Under the pieces are notes generated by a model that worked only from the letters and a program-made list of their open reading frames with translations, had not been told where the DNA came from and did not search any database. Positions 9,512 to 17,968 of a stretch of DNA of 64,000 bases are shown piece after piece; the first letter of the stretch is position 1, and every line of letters begins with the position of its first letter. The stretch covers positions 780,044 through 844,043 of the forward strand of contig NZ_JBIRXP010000002.1 in NCBI RefSeq assembly GCF_044389085.1, given 5' to 3'. This stretch comes from Isoptericola sp044389085. GTDB taxonomy: Bacteria; Actinomycetota; Actinomycetes; Actinomycetales; Cellulomonadaceae. The position numbers were made by a program, and so were the translations under genes.

Positions 9512-10939
9512 TCAGAGCCGCCCGGCGGCCTTGAGCGCCAGGTAGGTGTCGGCGAGCCGGGGAGCGAGCTCGTCCGGCAGCGCCTCGACGACCTCGGCGC
9601 CGTGCTGGCGCAGCACGGTGGAGACGGCGGCCCGCTCCAGGTCGGCGCGCGCGGCCGCGGCGGCGTCGTAGACGGCGGCCGCCGACGACCGGTCGGCCCG
9701 CAGCCGGGCGGCGTCCGCGTCGGTGACGGCGGCGACGACCACCTGGTGGGTTCCCGACAGCCGGTCGATGACCGGCAGCAGGCCGGTCTCGACGGCAGCA
9801 GGGTCGAGCGACGTCAGCAGCACCACCAGCGAGCGCTGCGAGACCCGCTGCCGCACCTGACCGACCAGGCCCGGCCAGTCCGTCTCCAGCAGCGCCGGCT
9901 CCACGGTCGACAACGACTCGGCCAGGGCGGGCAGCAGCCGCGGACCCGCCGCGCCGGCGACCCGCGCACGCAGCGCCCGGTCGTAGGCGAGCACCTGGAC
10001 CCGGTCCCCGGCACGGTCGGCGAGCGCGCCGAGCAGCAGGGCCGCCTCGATGCCGGCCTCCAGCCGCGTCCCGCCGAGCGACGACGGCGCGTCGTCGCCC
10101 CCGCCGGCCCGCTCGGCGCCGGCCGGGCCGTCGGGCACGTCGTCGGGCACGGGGTCGGTACCGATGCGCGCGGCGGAGGTGCGGCCGGTGTCGAGCACGA
10201 TCACCACCCGCCGGTCGCGCTCGGGCCGCCAGGTGCGCACGACGACGTCGCCGCGGCGGGCGGTGGCGCGCCAGTCGATCGAGCGCACGTCGTCGCCCAC
10301 CACGTACTCGCGCAGCGAGTCGAACTCGGTGCCCTCGCCGCGCACCTGCACGGCGGCCCGGCCGTCCATCTCGCGCAGCCGCGCCAGCCGGGAGGGCAGG
10401 TGCCGCCGGCTCGCGAACTCGGGGAGCACGCGCAATCGCGCCGGCACCGCGATCGACGCCTGGCGGGCGGCGACGCGCAACGGCCCGAACGAGCGGATCG
10501 TCACCGGCCCCGCGACGCGGTCGCCGCGCCGCGTCGGCCGGAGCGGGGTGCGCACGCGGGCGGACTCTCCGGCCGGGAGGTCGACGTCGTGCCGCGCCGA
10601 ACGGGCCACGAGCGGCTCGCCCGCCGCGGCGCCGTCCAGGTGCAGGCTCGCGTCCGGCACGAGCGACGGCGGCCAGGCGTCGCGGACGACGGCCCGCAGG
10701 CGGCGTCGTGCCGTGTTGGTGACCACCAGCTCCGAGCGGGTGCTCGTGCCGAGGCGCACCGACCGCGGCGTCCGGCGTTGGAGCGAGACGGCGCGCGGCG
10801 ACGCGGCGAGGGCGATGTCGACGGCGCACACGGCCGCCACGACCAGCGCCCACACCACGACCGTCCCCGGCACCGGGAACAGCGCCACCGGGATCACCCC
10901 GAGCGCCGCCAGCACGACGGCGCGCCACGTCAGCGCCAT
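9512..10939 (-). CDS. DUF58 domain-containing protein (MoxR-associated)
   Basis: A 475-residue protein with two N-terminal membrane helices (about 6-50), a beta-rich middle and the DUF58 block containing GDDVRSIDWRATAR at about residues 211-224, followed by a vWA-like fold (VVIVLDTGRT). DUF58 proteins are encoded next to MoxR AAA+ ATPases across bacteria and are thought to be the membrane-anchored partner or client in cofactor insertion or complex assembly. ATG start at 10939. It is 58 bp downstream of the MoxR gene on the same strand, so an operon is likely. Confidence 0.9.
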   Translation of the reverse strand: MALTWRAVVLAALGVIPVALFPVPGTVVVWALVVAAVCAVDIALAASPRAVSLQRRTPRSVRLGTSTRSELVVTNTARRRLRAVVRDAWPPSLVPDASLHLDGAAAGEPLVARSARHDVDLPAGESARVRTPLRPTRRGDRVAGPVTIRSFGPLRVAARQASIAVPARLRVLPEFASRRHLPSRLARLREMDGRAAVQVRGEGTEFDSLREYVVGDDVRSIDWRATARRGDVVVRTWRPERDRRVVIVLDTGRTSAARIGTDPVPDDVPDGPAGAERAGGGDDAPSSLGGTRLEAGIEAALLLGALADRAGDRVQVLAYDRALRARVAGAAGPRLLPALAESLSTVEPALLETDWPGLVGQVRQRVSQRSLVVLLTSLDPAAVETGLLPVIDRLSGTHQVVVAAVTDADAARLRADRSSAAAVYDAAAAARADLERAAVSTVLRQHGAEVVEALPDELAPRLADTYLALKAAGRL

Positions 10940-10997
10940 CTCACCACCCCGTCCACCGTCACGTGCCCGCCGGTCCCCGACACCCTCGCCGCCGCGC

Positions 10998-12089
10998 TCA
11001 GCGCGGGACGGGGACGGTCGCGAGCACGGTCGTCAGCACGCTCTCGGCGGTGACGCCCTCGAGCTCGGCCTCGGGCCGCAGCTGGACGCGGTGCCGCAGC
11101 GTCGGGTGCGCGAGCGCCTTGACGTCGTCGGGCGTCACGTACGAGCGGCCCGACAGCCAGGCCCACGCGCGCGACGTCGCGAGCAGCGCGGTGGCGCCGC
11201 GCGGCGACACTCCGAGGGAGAGCGAGGGGGAGCGGCGGGTGGCGCGGCACAGGTCGACGGCGTAGCCGAGCACCTCGGGGGCGACCTGGACCTGACGCAC
11301 CTCGGCACGCGCGGCCTCGAGCTGCGCGGGGCCGGCGACGGCACGGACGCCGGCGGCACCCAGGTCGCGCGGGTCGAACCCGGCGGCGTGCCGGGCCAGC
11401 ACCTCGATCTCCTGCTCGCGCTCCGGGACGGGCAGCAGCACCTTGAGCAGGAAGCGGTCGAGCTGTGCCTCTGGCAGCGGGTACGTGCCCTCGTGCTCCA
11501 CCGGGTTCTGCGTGGCGATGACGACGAACGGGTCCGGCAGCGGGCGCGGCGTGCCGTCCACCGAGACCTGTCGCTCCTCCATCGCCTCGAGCAGGGAGGC
11601 CTGCGTCTTCGGGGGCGTGCGGTTGATCTCGTCCGCGAGCAGCAGGTTCGTGAAGACCGGCCCCTCCCGGAACGAGAACTCGGCCGTGCGCGCGTCGTAC
11701 ACCAGCGAGCCGGTGACGTCGCCGGGCATGAGGTCCGGCGTGAACTGCACGCGCTTGGTCGACAGGTCGAGCGACGCGCCGAGCGCCCGCACCAGCAGCG
11801 TCTTCGCGACGCCGGGCACGCCCTCGAGCAGCACGTGACCGGAGCAGAGCAGGGCGATGAGCAGGCTCGTGACCGCGGAGTCCTGGCCCACGACCGCCTT
11901 GCCCACCTCGCTGCGCACGCCGGCCAGCGCGCCCCGCAGCTCGCGGGACGGGCCGCCGGGCGCGACCTCCGGCGCCGGCGGCGCCGACGTCGTCGGTGGT
12001 GCCTGCGGCGGCGCGGGGACGTGCGGCGCGGTGGTCTCGACAGGGGCCGCGGGCTGCGCGCCCTGCGGGTTCTCGTCGGGGGTCGTCAC
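10998..12089 (-). CDS. MoxR-family AAA+ ATPase
   Basis: A 363-residue AAA+ chaperone-like ATPase. After a ~45-residue Pro/Ala-rich tail come Walker A (LEGVPGVAKTLLVRALG), the MoxR RVQFTPDLMPGDVTGS stretch, Walker B (LLADEINRTPPKTQ), sensor 1 (VIATQNPVEHEGTYPLPEAQ) and the lid-domain signature SPRGATALLATSRAWAW. It is thought to remodel the adjacent DUF58/DUF4350/DUF4129 proteins using ATP. GTG at 12089 overlaps the DUF4350 stop as GTGA, coupling translation. A much longer open frame upstream is a shadow of the DUF4350 gene. Confidence 0.94.
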   Translation of the reverse strand: MTTPDENPQGAQPAAPVETTAPHVPAPPQAPPTTSAPPAPEVAPGGPSRELRGALAGVRSEVGKAVVGQDSAVTSLLIALLCSGHVLLEGVPGVAKTLLVRALGASLDLSTKRVQFTPDLMPGDVTGSLVYDARTAEFSFREGPVFTNLLLADEINRTPPKTQASLLEAMEERQVSVDGTPRPLPDPFVVIATQNPVEHEGTYPLPEAQLDRFLLKVLLPVPEREQEIEVLARHAAGFDPRDLGAAGVRAVAGPAQLEAARAEVRQVQVAPEVLGYAVDLCRATRRSPSLSLGVSPRGATALLATSRAWAWLSGRSYVTPDDVKALAHPTLRHRVQLRPEAELEGVTAESVLTTVLATVPVPR

Positions 12090-13384
12090 GATCGGTGGAC
12101 CTCGCTCTCCAGGGTGTCGAGCCGACGCGCGAGCTCGGTGAGCGCGTCGTCGTCGTGGGGTGGGGGGCCGTACAGCAGGTCGGCCACGTCGTGCGTGGAC
12201 CGCCCGGTGGCGCGGGCGACGGCGTCGGTGAGCACCGTGGCGTCGGCGGACCGGGGCACGCCCAGGCGGCGCGCCACGGTCTCGGCGGTGGCGGCACGCA
12301 GGCCCGCGGCGGCGTGGCCGCGGGACCGGGTCCGCCGGTAGAGGCGGCCGCGGCCGCGGGTGGTCTCGGCGGCGCGGACCACGACGGGCAGCTCCTCCGC
12401 GACCAGCGGGCCCAGCCGGCGCGCCCGCCACACCGCGGCGACGAGCACGACCAGCAGCGCCCACAGGCCGACGACGCCCGCCCACGGCGGCAGCACCCCG
12501 GCCCCGGCGGACGGTGAGCCGTTCTCGCCGGTCGAGCTGATGTCCAGAGGGTCGGGCACGAGCCAGACGAGCGTGTCGTGGGCGCCGAGCAGGCCCAGCG
12601 CCAGCGCCGCGTTGCCGTCGGCCAGCACGGAGCCGTTGGTGACGAAGGACGGGTCGTCGACGGCGGTCACGGTCCGCTCGCCGTCGCCTGCGGACGCCGG
12701 CACGCGCGCGAGCGCCCCCGCGTCCTCGACCGTCCAGCACAGCGTCACCCCGGCAGCGCCGGGCTCCGTCTGCAGCCCCGCGGTGAGGCTCAGGTCCCCG
12801 GCCCGTCCCGCGAGGGGCAGGTCGCACGACGGCGCGACGGCGGACACCGCCGCGGTGGCCCCGGGGACGCGGCTCACGGCGCCGTCGGTGGCGGCGCGCA
12901 CCAGCGCGTCGTCGGCGCCCAGCAGCACCAGGTCCGCGTCGACGCCGGCCAGGGCGTCGACCTGCTCGGGCAGCAGCATGGTCGCGGGCGTCACGAGCAG
13001 CGTCGTGCCCGGGCCGGCCGCGGCGACGGCGTCCGCGACGTGGGTGACGTGCCGGACGTCGACGCCCTGGCGCCCGAGCACCTGCGCGACGGCGCGCGCC
13101 CCGTTCGGCTGCGCGTTGTCCGGCGCGAACGGCGTGGTGGACGTGACCGGGCGCTGCACGGCGAGCACGGCCACCACGAGCGCGAGCACGGCGAGCACGA
13201 GCACCGTCCACCGGGCACGACGCCAGCGGTGCGCGGTGCGGCTGCGGCCGCTGCTGCCGTCACCTGTCACGACCGGTGACGTCACGGCGTCGGGAGCGAC
13301 CGCGGCCGCGGAGGTCTCGCGCGCCGGGTCCGGCGTCGTCGGCGCGTGGATCGGCGCCTGGGCCGGGACCGGGGTCGGGGTCAT
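12086..13384 (-). CDS. DUF4350 domain-containing membrane protein
   Basis: A 432-residue protein with a cytosolic Pro/Thr-rich tail, a first membrane helix (RARWTVLVLAVLALVVAVLA), an extracytoplasmic domain with the DUF4350 feature TTPFAPDNAQPNGARAVAQ, and a second helix (VVGLWALLVVLVAAVWRARR) followed by a basic cytosolic tail. DUF4350 resembles a periplasmic GATase-like fold and is nearly always found beside MoxR and DUF4129 genes. It overlaps both neighbours by 4 bp (ATGA and GTGA), so these are one translational unit. Molecular function unknown. Confidence 0.88.
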   Translation of the reverse strand: MTPTPVPAQAPIHAPTTPDPARETSAAAVAPDAVTSPVVTGDGSSGRSRTAHRWRRARWTVLVLAVLALVVAVLAVQRPVTSTTPFAPDNAQPNGARAVAQVLGRQGVDVRHVTHVADAVAAAGPGTTLLVTPATMLLPEQVDALAGVDADLVLLGADDALVRAATDGAVSRVPGATAAVSAVAPSCDLPLAGRAGDLSLTAGLQTEPGAAGVTLCWTVEDAGALARVPASAGDGERTVTAVDDPSFVTNGSVLADGNAALALGLLGAHDTLVWLVPDPLDISSTGENGSPSAGAGVLPPWAGVVGLWALLVVLVAAVWRARRLGPLVAEELPVVVRAAETTRGRGRLYRRTRSRGHAAAGLRAATAETVARRLGVPRSADATVLTDAVARATGRSTHDVADLLYGPPPHDDDALTELARRLDTLESEVHRS

Positions 13385-14067
13385 GGCGCGCCCACCTCGC
13401 CGGGTGCCGCGGCGGCCGCGAGGGGCGCGGGACGCATCCCGCGCACGCGCTCGTCGAGGTCGCGCAGGCGCTGGTCGTCGTCCGGTCCGGCGGGGAGCGT
13501 GCCGTAGCAGACGTCGTCGAACAGGTGCGCCGCGTCGTGCAGCTCGGTGGTGACGTCCGGCAGCCGGGCGGCGGCGTCGTGCGCAGCCTCCTGCGCCGTG
13601 CGGCCGGGCCGCTCGTCCAGCACGACGCGCTCCTCCAGGGAGCGCACGAGCGCGCGGAAGCGGTCGAGCACGGCCGCGGACCAGTCCCCGCGGGCCGCTG
13701 CGGCGTCGGCGGAGGCCCGCAGCTCGGCCGCGCAGCGCTCGTCGCCGTCGAGCACGACGACGGAGCGCCGCCCGCGCCGCGCCAGGCGCACGGGCCCGGC
13801 CACCCACCAGGCGATCGCGGCGACCAGGACGACCAGGACCACGACCACGAACGCGACCGGGAACCGCCCCCCGCCGAGCGTCAGGCCGTCGAACAGGTCG
13901 CCCAACCAGGCCAGGAGGCGCTCCAGCAACGACGGCTGCGTGGAGTACTCCGGCCGGGACAGCTCCTCCAGGAGCCAGCGGTGCGCCGTCTCCCGGTCGG
14001 GGTCCACGGGCACGCCGACGGGGAGGGCCGCCACGGCCCCGAGCACCACCGTCGACGCGCCGCTCAC
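13381..14067 (-). CDS. DUF4129 domain-containing membrane protein
   Basis: A 228-residue protein with a hydrophobic start (signal anchor), one central membrane helix (VAFVVVVLVVLVAAIAWWVA, about 87-106) and a cytosolic C-terminal DUF4129 domain with ALVRSLEERVVLDERPGRT followed by AQEAAH. The N-terminal stretch ETAHRWLLEELSRPEYS is the typical extracytoplasmic helix. In many bacteria DUF4129 is fused to a transglutaminase; here it stands alone. GTG start at 14067 overlaps the upstream gene stop by 4 bp. Part of the MoxR cluster. Confidence 0.87.
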   Translation of the reverse strand: MSGASTVVLGAVAALPVGVPVDPDRETAHRWLLEELSRPEYSTQPSLLERLLAWLGDLFDGLTLGGGRFPVAFVVVVLVVLVAAIAWWVAGPVRLARRGRRSVVVLDGDERCAAELRASADAAAARGDWSAAVLDRFRALVRSLEERVVLDERPGRTAQEAAHDAAARLPDVTTELHDAAHLFDDVCYGTLPAGPDDDQRLRDLDERVRGMRPAPLAAAAAPGEVGAP

Positions 14068-15314
14068 GCGAGCATGCCGGGCGGGGGGCCGGGCCCGGTG
14101 CCGGGCTCGCCGCCGGGTCGGCCGCTGTCGGTCGCCTGGGCCGCCGCCGCCAGCTGCACGTCCAGACCCTCGCGGCGCATCCGCACGTCGATGTACAGCA
14201 GCGCGACGACCGACGCGACGAAGATGACCGTGATCGCCGAGGAGACGACGGAGGACAGCACGGTCATCACCATCGTCGCGGTGGTGAACGACTCGGTGCT
14301 GCCACCGGTCCCGCCGATCACGCCGGCGATGACCCCGAGCGGGATCGTGATGACGTAGGCGGCGACGCTCACGATGATCATCGCGAGCAGGTAGATGCCG
14401 AACAGGCGCCAGAAGGACCCGCGCGTCAGCCGCCAGGCGCGCGCGAGGGTGCGGCCCAGGCCCTGACCCTCGAGCGCCAGGGCCGGCGCGACGAGACCCA
14501 CGCGCACGCCGAGCCAGACGACGACGGCGACGTACCCCGCGCCGAGCACGAGCGCGAGGACGACCGCACCCCAGGCGGACTGGTCGCTCACCAGGGCCAC
14601 GAGCAGGATCAGGAGGAAGAACCACACGAAGGCGATGACGCCGCCGGCGACCGTGCGCAGCAGGGACCAGCCGATCAGCCGGCCCACCCGGCCCTGCAGG
14701 CGCTCCCAGACCTGGCCCAGGCTGAGCTTGCGCCCGATGACCGACTGGCTCACCGACACGGTGAGGATGCCCTCCACCACGGGCTGCGCCAGGAGCAGGG
14801 TCAGGCCCGTCCCCAGCGTCGTCGCCATCGTCTGCGCCATGAGGTTGTCGAACCCGAGGTCGGTGAGCTCCGGCTCGGTCGCCGTCAGCGACGAGAACGA
14901 CGACGAGAGCGACGGCACGATGAGCTGCGCCACCAGCACGCCGAGCACGATCGCCACCAGGATCACGAGCGTGGCGGCACCGAGCATGACCTTCGGGTTG
15001 TGCCGGATCGCGGTGAACGCGCCGTCGTAGATCTCGCCCAGCGACAGGGGCCGCAGCGGCACGACCCCGGGCTTCGCCGCCGGCGGCCCGGCGGGGGAGC
15101 CAGGAGGGCGCTGGCCGTACGGGCCGTACTGCGCCTGCCCGCCGTACTGCTGGCCGTACTGCTGGCCGGGCTGCTGGCCGTACTGACCCTGCCCGTACTG
15201 CTGCCCGTAGCCGGGCGGCTGCGGGGCACCCTCGGGCGCGCGCTGGCCGTAGCGGGGCGGCTCGGGGGCGTCGCCCCAGCCGGACGGCGGCTGGGGCTGG
15301 TCGGGCGTGCTCAT
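14064..15314 (-). CDS. Glycerophosphoryl diester phosphodiesterase membrane-domain protein
   Basis: A 416-residue membrane protein. Residues about 20-80 are a Gly/Tyr/Gln-rich cytosolic tail with repeated YGQQ units; the conserved entry is PLRPLSLGEIYDGAFTAIRH (about 98-117), followed by six or so long hydrophobic segments. It corresponds to the membrane domain found at the N-terminus of some GlpQ-like phosphodiesterases, without the catalytic domain, so no enzyme activity is implied. ATG at 15314 with GGGAGG nearby. First gene of the DUF4129-DUF4350-MoxR-DUF58 operon and divergent from mtrA (203 bp). Confidence 0.85.
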   Translation of the reverse strand: MSTPDQPQPPSGWGDAPEPPRYGQRAPEGAPQPPGYGQQYGQGQYGQQPGQQYGQQYGGQAQYGPYGQRPPGSPAGPPAAKPGVVPLRPLSLGEIYDGAFTAIRHNPKVMLGAATLVILVAIVLGVLVAQLIVPSLSSSFSSLTATEPELTDLGFDNLMAQTMATTLGTGLTLLLAQPVVEGILTVSVSQSVIGRKLSLGQVWERLQGRVGRLIGWSLLRTVAGGVIAFVWFFLLILLVALVSDQSAWGAVVLALVLGAGYVAVVVWLGVRVGLVAPALALEGQGLGRTLARAWRLTRGSFWRLFGIYLLAMIIVSVAAYVITIPLGVIAGVIGGTGGSTESFTTATMVMTVLSSVVSSAITVIFVASVVALLYIDVRMRREGLDVQLAAAAQATDSGRPGGEPGTGPGPPPGMLA

Positions 15315-15516
15315 CGCGGCCTCCCGGGCTGCAGGGCGGTCGGGTCGTGCCGACGCGTCGTCGGCGGACGGGACTGTCGAGACTGTGCTGGTGGGGTGCT
15401 GGTGGGGTGCCGGCAGCACCGGTGGTGACGCCGGTCGCCCCGACCCTAGTACGACGCGCCCGCTCCCTCACGCGGCTTTCCACCGGACCTTGCGCCGTGA
15501 CTGGCATCATGGGTGC

Positions 15517-16197
15517 ATGAAGTCCCGTGTCCTGGTGGTCGACGACGACACTGCGCTGTCCGAGATGATCGGCATCGTCCTGAAGTCCGAGGGGTTCGAG
15601 CCGACGTTCTGCGCCGACGGCGACGGCGCTCTCGTCGCCTTCCGCGACGAACAGCCCGACCTTGTCCTGCTCGACCTCATGCTGCCCGGCAAGGACGGTA
15701 TCGAGGTCGCTCGCGAGATCCGCGCCGAGTCCGGCGTCCCGATCATCATGCTCACCGCCAAGACCGACACGGTCGACGTCGTCCTCGGGCTCGAGTCCGG
15801 CGCCGACGACTACGTGACCAAGCCGTTCAAGCCCAAGGAGCTCGTCGCCCGCATCCGCACCCGGCTGCGCCGCAACGACGACCCGGGCCCCGAGCGGCTG
15901 CGCATCGGCGACGTCGAGATCGACGTCACCGGCCACAACGTGGTGCGCGACGGCGAGCGCATCAGCCTCACCCCGCTCGAGTTCGACCTGCTCGTGGCCC
16001 TGGCCCGCAAGCCCTGGCAGGTGTTCACGCGCGAGGTCCTGCTCGAGAAGGTGTGGGGATACCGGCACAGCGCCGACACCCGCCTGGTCAACGTGCACGT
16101 GCAGCGCCTGCGCTCGAAGGTGGAGCGCGACCCCGAGAACCCCACGGTCGTGCTGACCGTGCGCGGTGTGGGCTACAAGGCCGGTGCCCCGCGCTGA
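15517..16197 (+). CDS. mtrA: Response regulator MtrA
   Basis: A 226-residue OmpR/PhoB-family regulator. Receiver: VVDDDTAL, phospho-acceptor Asp53 in LLDLMLPGKDG, Thr80, Lys102 in TKPFKPKEL. Winged-helix domain: LTPLEFDLLVALA, ..WGYRHSADTRLVNVHVQRL, VRGVGYK. The near-identical style to mycobacterial/corynebacterial MtrA plus linkage to mtrB and lpqB makes assignment firm. MtrA controls cell-wall hydrolases, cell division and osmotic response in actinobacteria. ATG at 15517; the longer open frame upstream lies in the intergenic region. It overlaps the mtrB start. Confidence 0.97.
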   Translation: MKSRVLVVDDDTALSEMIGIVLKSEGFEPTFCADGDGALVAFRDEQPDLVLLDLMLPGKDGIEVAREIRAESGVPIIMLTAKTDTVDVVLGLESGADDYVTKPFKPKELVARIRTRLRRNDDPGPERLRIGDVEIDVTGHNVVRDGERISLTPLEFDLLVALARKPWQVFTREVLLEKVWGYRHSADTRLVNVHVQRLRSKVERDPENPTVVLTVRGVGYKAGAPR

Positions 16198-17968
16198 GCC
16201 CGCCGCGCGCCGCGTCCGCCGGACGTGGCGGCGGTGGCGCGCCTGGAGCGTCTCGCGGACCCGGTACCTCGTCCGGCGGTGGCGGTCGTCCCTGCAGCTG
16301 CGGGTCGTGACGTCGGCGCTCGCGCTGGGCGTCGTCGCGGTCGCGCTGCTCGGCCTCTACCTGTCGATCTCGATCCGCGACGGGCTGTACGAGCAGCGGG
16401 TGGACCGCGTCGAGCGCGAGAACGCGTCGATGACGGAGCAGGTGCGCAACGCCTTCGACATCTCGCCCGCGACGTCGCGCTCCGACCTGCAGCTCCTGCT
16501 CACGCAGATGGTGCGGACGCTCGCGGCCGGCGCGTCGAGCGCGCAGGACTTCCTGCTGCTGAGCGCCCCCGACCAGACGCAGCGGCCCGCCGACACGGGC
16601 ACGCAGCCAGAGCTCAAGGCGATCATCAGCGACGACCTGCGTGAGGCCACCCGCGCCACCGACGGGCAGGTGCTGCAGTCCGTGCGGATCCCCGCGGAGT
16701 TCACGGAATCCGAGGCGCCCGAGCCGGGCGTCATCGTCGGCTCGACGGTCGAGCTGCCGTCCATCGGCACCTACGAGCTGTACGCGATCTACTCCCTGCA
16801 GGCCGAGCAGGAGACCCTGTCCTTCGTGCAGCGCACCCTCGCGATCGGCGCCCTCGCGATCCTCGCGCTGCTCGGCGCGCTCACGTGGGTCGTGACGCGG
16901 CAGACGGTCGCGCCCGTGCGCCGCGCGGCGACGGTCGCGTCGCGCCTGGCCGACGGCCACCTCGACGAGCGGCTCCCGGACGCCAAGGGCCAGGACGAGA
17001 TGGCGACCCTCACCCGCACGTTCAACGAGATGGCGGGCAACCTGGAGGACCAGATCGCGCGCATGGAGGAGCTCTCCGCCGCCCAGCGCCGCTTCGTCTC
17101 CGACGTCTCGCACGAGCTGCGGACCCCGCTCACCACGATCCGGATGGCGGGCGAGGTCATCCACGCCTCCCGCGACGAGCTCGACCCCGCCGCCCGCCGC
17201 TCGGCCGAGCTGCTGTACACCCAGCTCGACCGGTTCGAGATCCTGCTCACCGACCTGCTCGAGATCAGCCGGTTCGACGCCGGTGCCGCGGTGCTCGACG
17301 TCGAGCAGCGCGACCTGCGCGACATCGTCACGGCGGTGGCCGAGACGTCGATGCCCCTCGCGGAGACCAAGCAGGTCTTCCTGTCGGTCACGCTCCCGGA
17401 CGAGCCGACGACCGCCGACGTCGACCCGCGCCGGGTCGAGCGCATCGTGCGCAACCTCGTCGTGAACGCCCTCGAGCACGCCGAGGGGCAGCCCGTCGAG
17501 GTCACCGTCGGCCTCGACGCCGACGCCGTCGCCGTGGTCGTGCGCGACCACGGCGTGGGGCTCGCGCCCGAGGACATCGACCGCGTCTTCCACCGCTTCT
17601 GGCGGGCGGACCCGGCCCGCGCACGCACCACCGGCGGTACCGGCCTGGGCCTCGCGATCTCGCTCGAGGACGCGCGGCTGCACGCGGGCCGCCTCGAGGC
17701 GTGGGGCCGCCCCGGGAAGGGGGCGAGCTTCCGGCTCACGCTGCCGCGCCGGGCCGGGATCCGGCTCCAGGGCTCGCCCCTGCCGCTCGAGGGCCCGTCC
17801 ACGGGGGTCACGGCCCCGCCCACCGGGCAGCTGCCCGTCGTGAACCCGCCGACCGGCCCCACCCCGACCGCCATCCCCGAGCTCGGCGTGGTGGACGCCG
17901 ACGGCCTGGACATCGCGCACGCCCCCGTCCCGCCCGCCCGCGCCGACGCGGAGGAGGAGGCCCGATGA
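16184..17968 (+). CDS. mtrB: Sensor histidine kinase MtrB
   Basis: A 594-residue membrane kinase. First helix about 40-65 (VVTSALALGVVAVALLGLYL), an extracytoplasmic sensor loop, second helix about 225-245, HAMP about 245-300, HisKA with the phospho-His in DVSHELRTPLTTIRM, then the N-box VRNLVVNALEHAEG, G1 VVRDHGVGL and G2 GGTGLGLAIS. A Pro/Thr-rich tail ends the protein. GTG at 16184 gives a 14-bp overlap with mtrA; GTG at 16166 in the same frame is possible. It phosphorylates MtrA. Its stop overlaps the lpqB start (ATGA). Confidence 0.95.
   Translation: MPRAEPAARRVRRTWRRWRAWSVSRTRYLVRRWRSSLQLRVVTSALALGVVAVALLGLYLSISIRDGLYEQRVDRVERENASMTEQVRNAFDISPATSRSDLQLLLTQMVRTLAAGASSAQDFLLLSAPDQTQRPADTGTQPELKAIISDDLREATRATDGQVLQSVRIPAEFTESEAPEPGVIVGSTVELPSIGTYELYAIYSLQAEQETLSFVQRTLAIGALAILALLGALTWVVTRQTVAPVRRAATVASRLADGHLDERLPDAKGQDEMATLTRTFNEMAGNLEDQIARMEELSAAQRRFVSDVSHELRTPLTTIRMAGEVIHASRDELDPAARRSAELLYTQLDRFEILLTDLLEISRFDAGAAVLDVEQRDLRDIVTAVAETSMPLAETKQVFLSVTLPDEPTTADVDPRRVERIVRNLVVNALEHAEGQPVEVTVGLDADAVAVVVRDHGVGLAPEDIDRVFHRFWRADPARARTTGGTGLGLAISLEDARLHAGRLEAWGRPGKGASFRLTLPRRAGIRLQGSPLPLEGPSTGVTAPPTGQLPVVNPPTGPTPTAIPELGVVDADGLDIAHAPVPPARADAEEEAR

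Noticed and set aside
13381..16098. A 905-codon minus-strand frame.
   Set aside because: Only the final 229 codons (DUF4129) are real; the rest is antisense of mtrA and a shadow of the GPDP-membrane gene.
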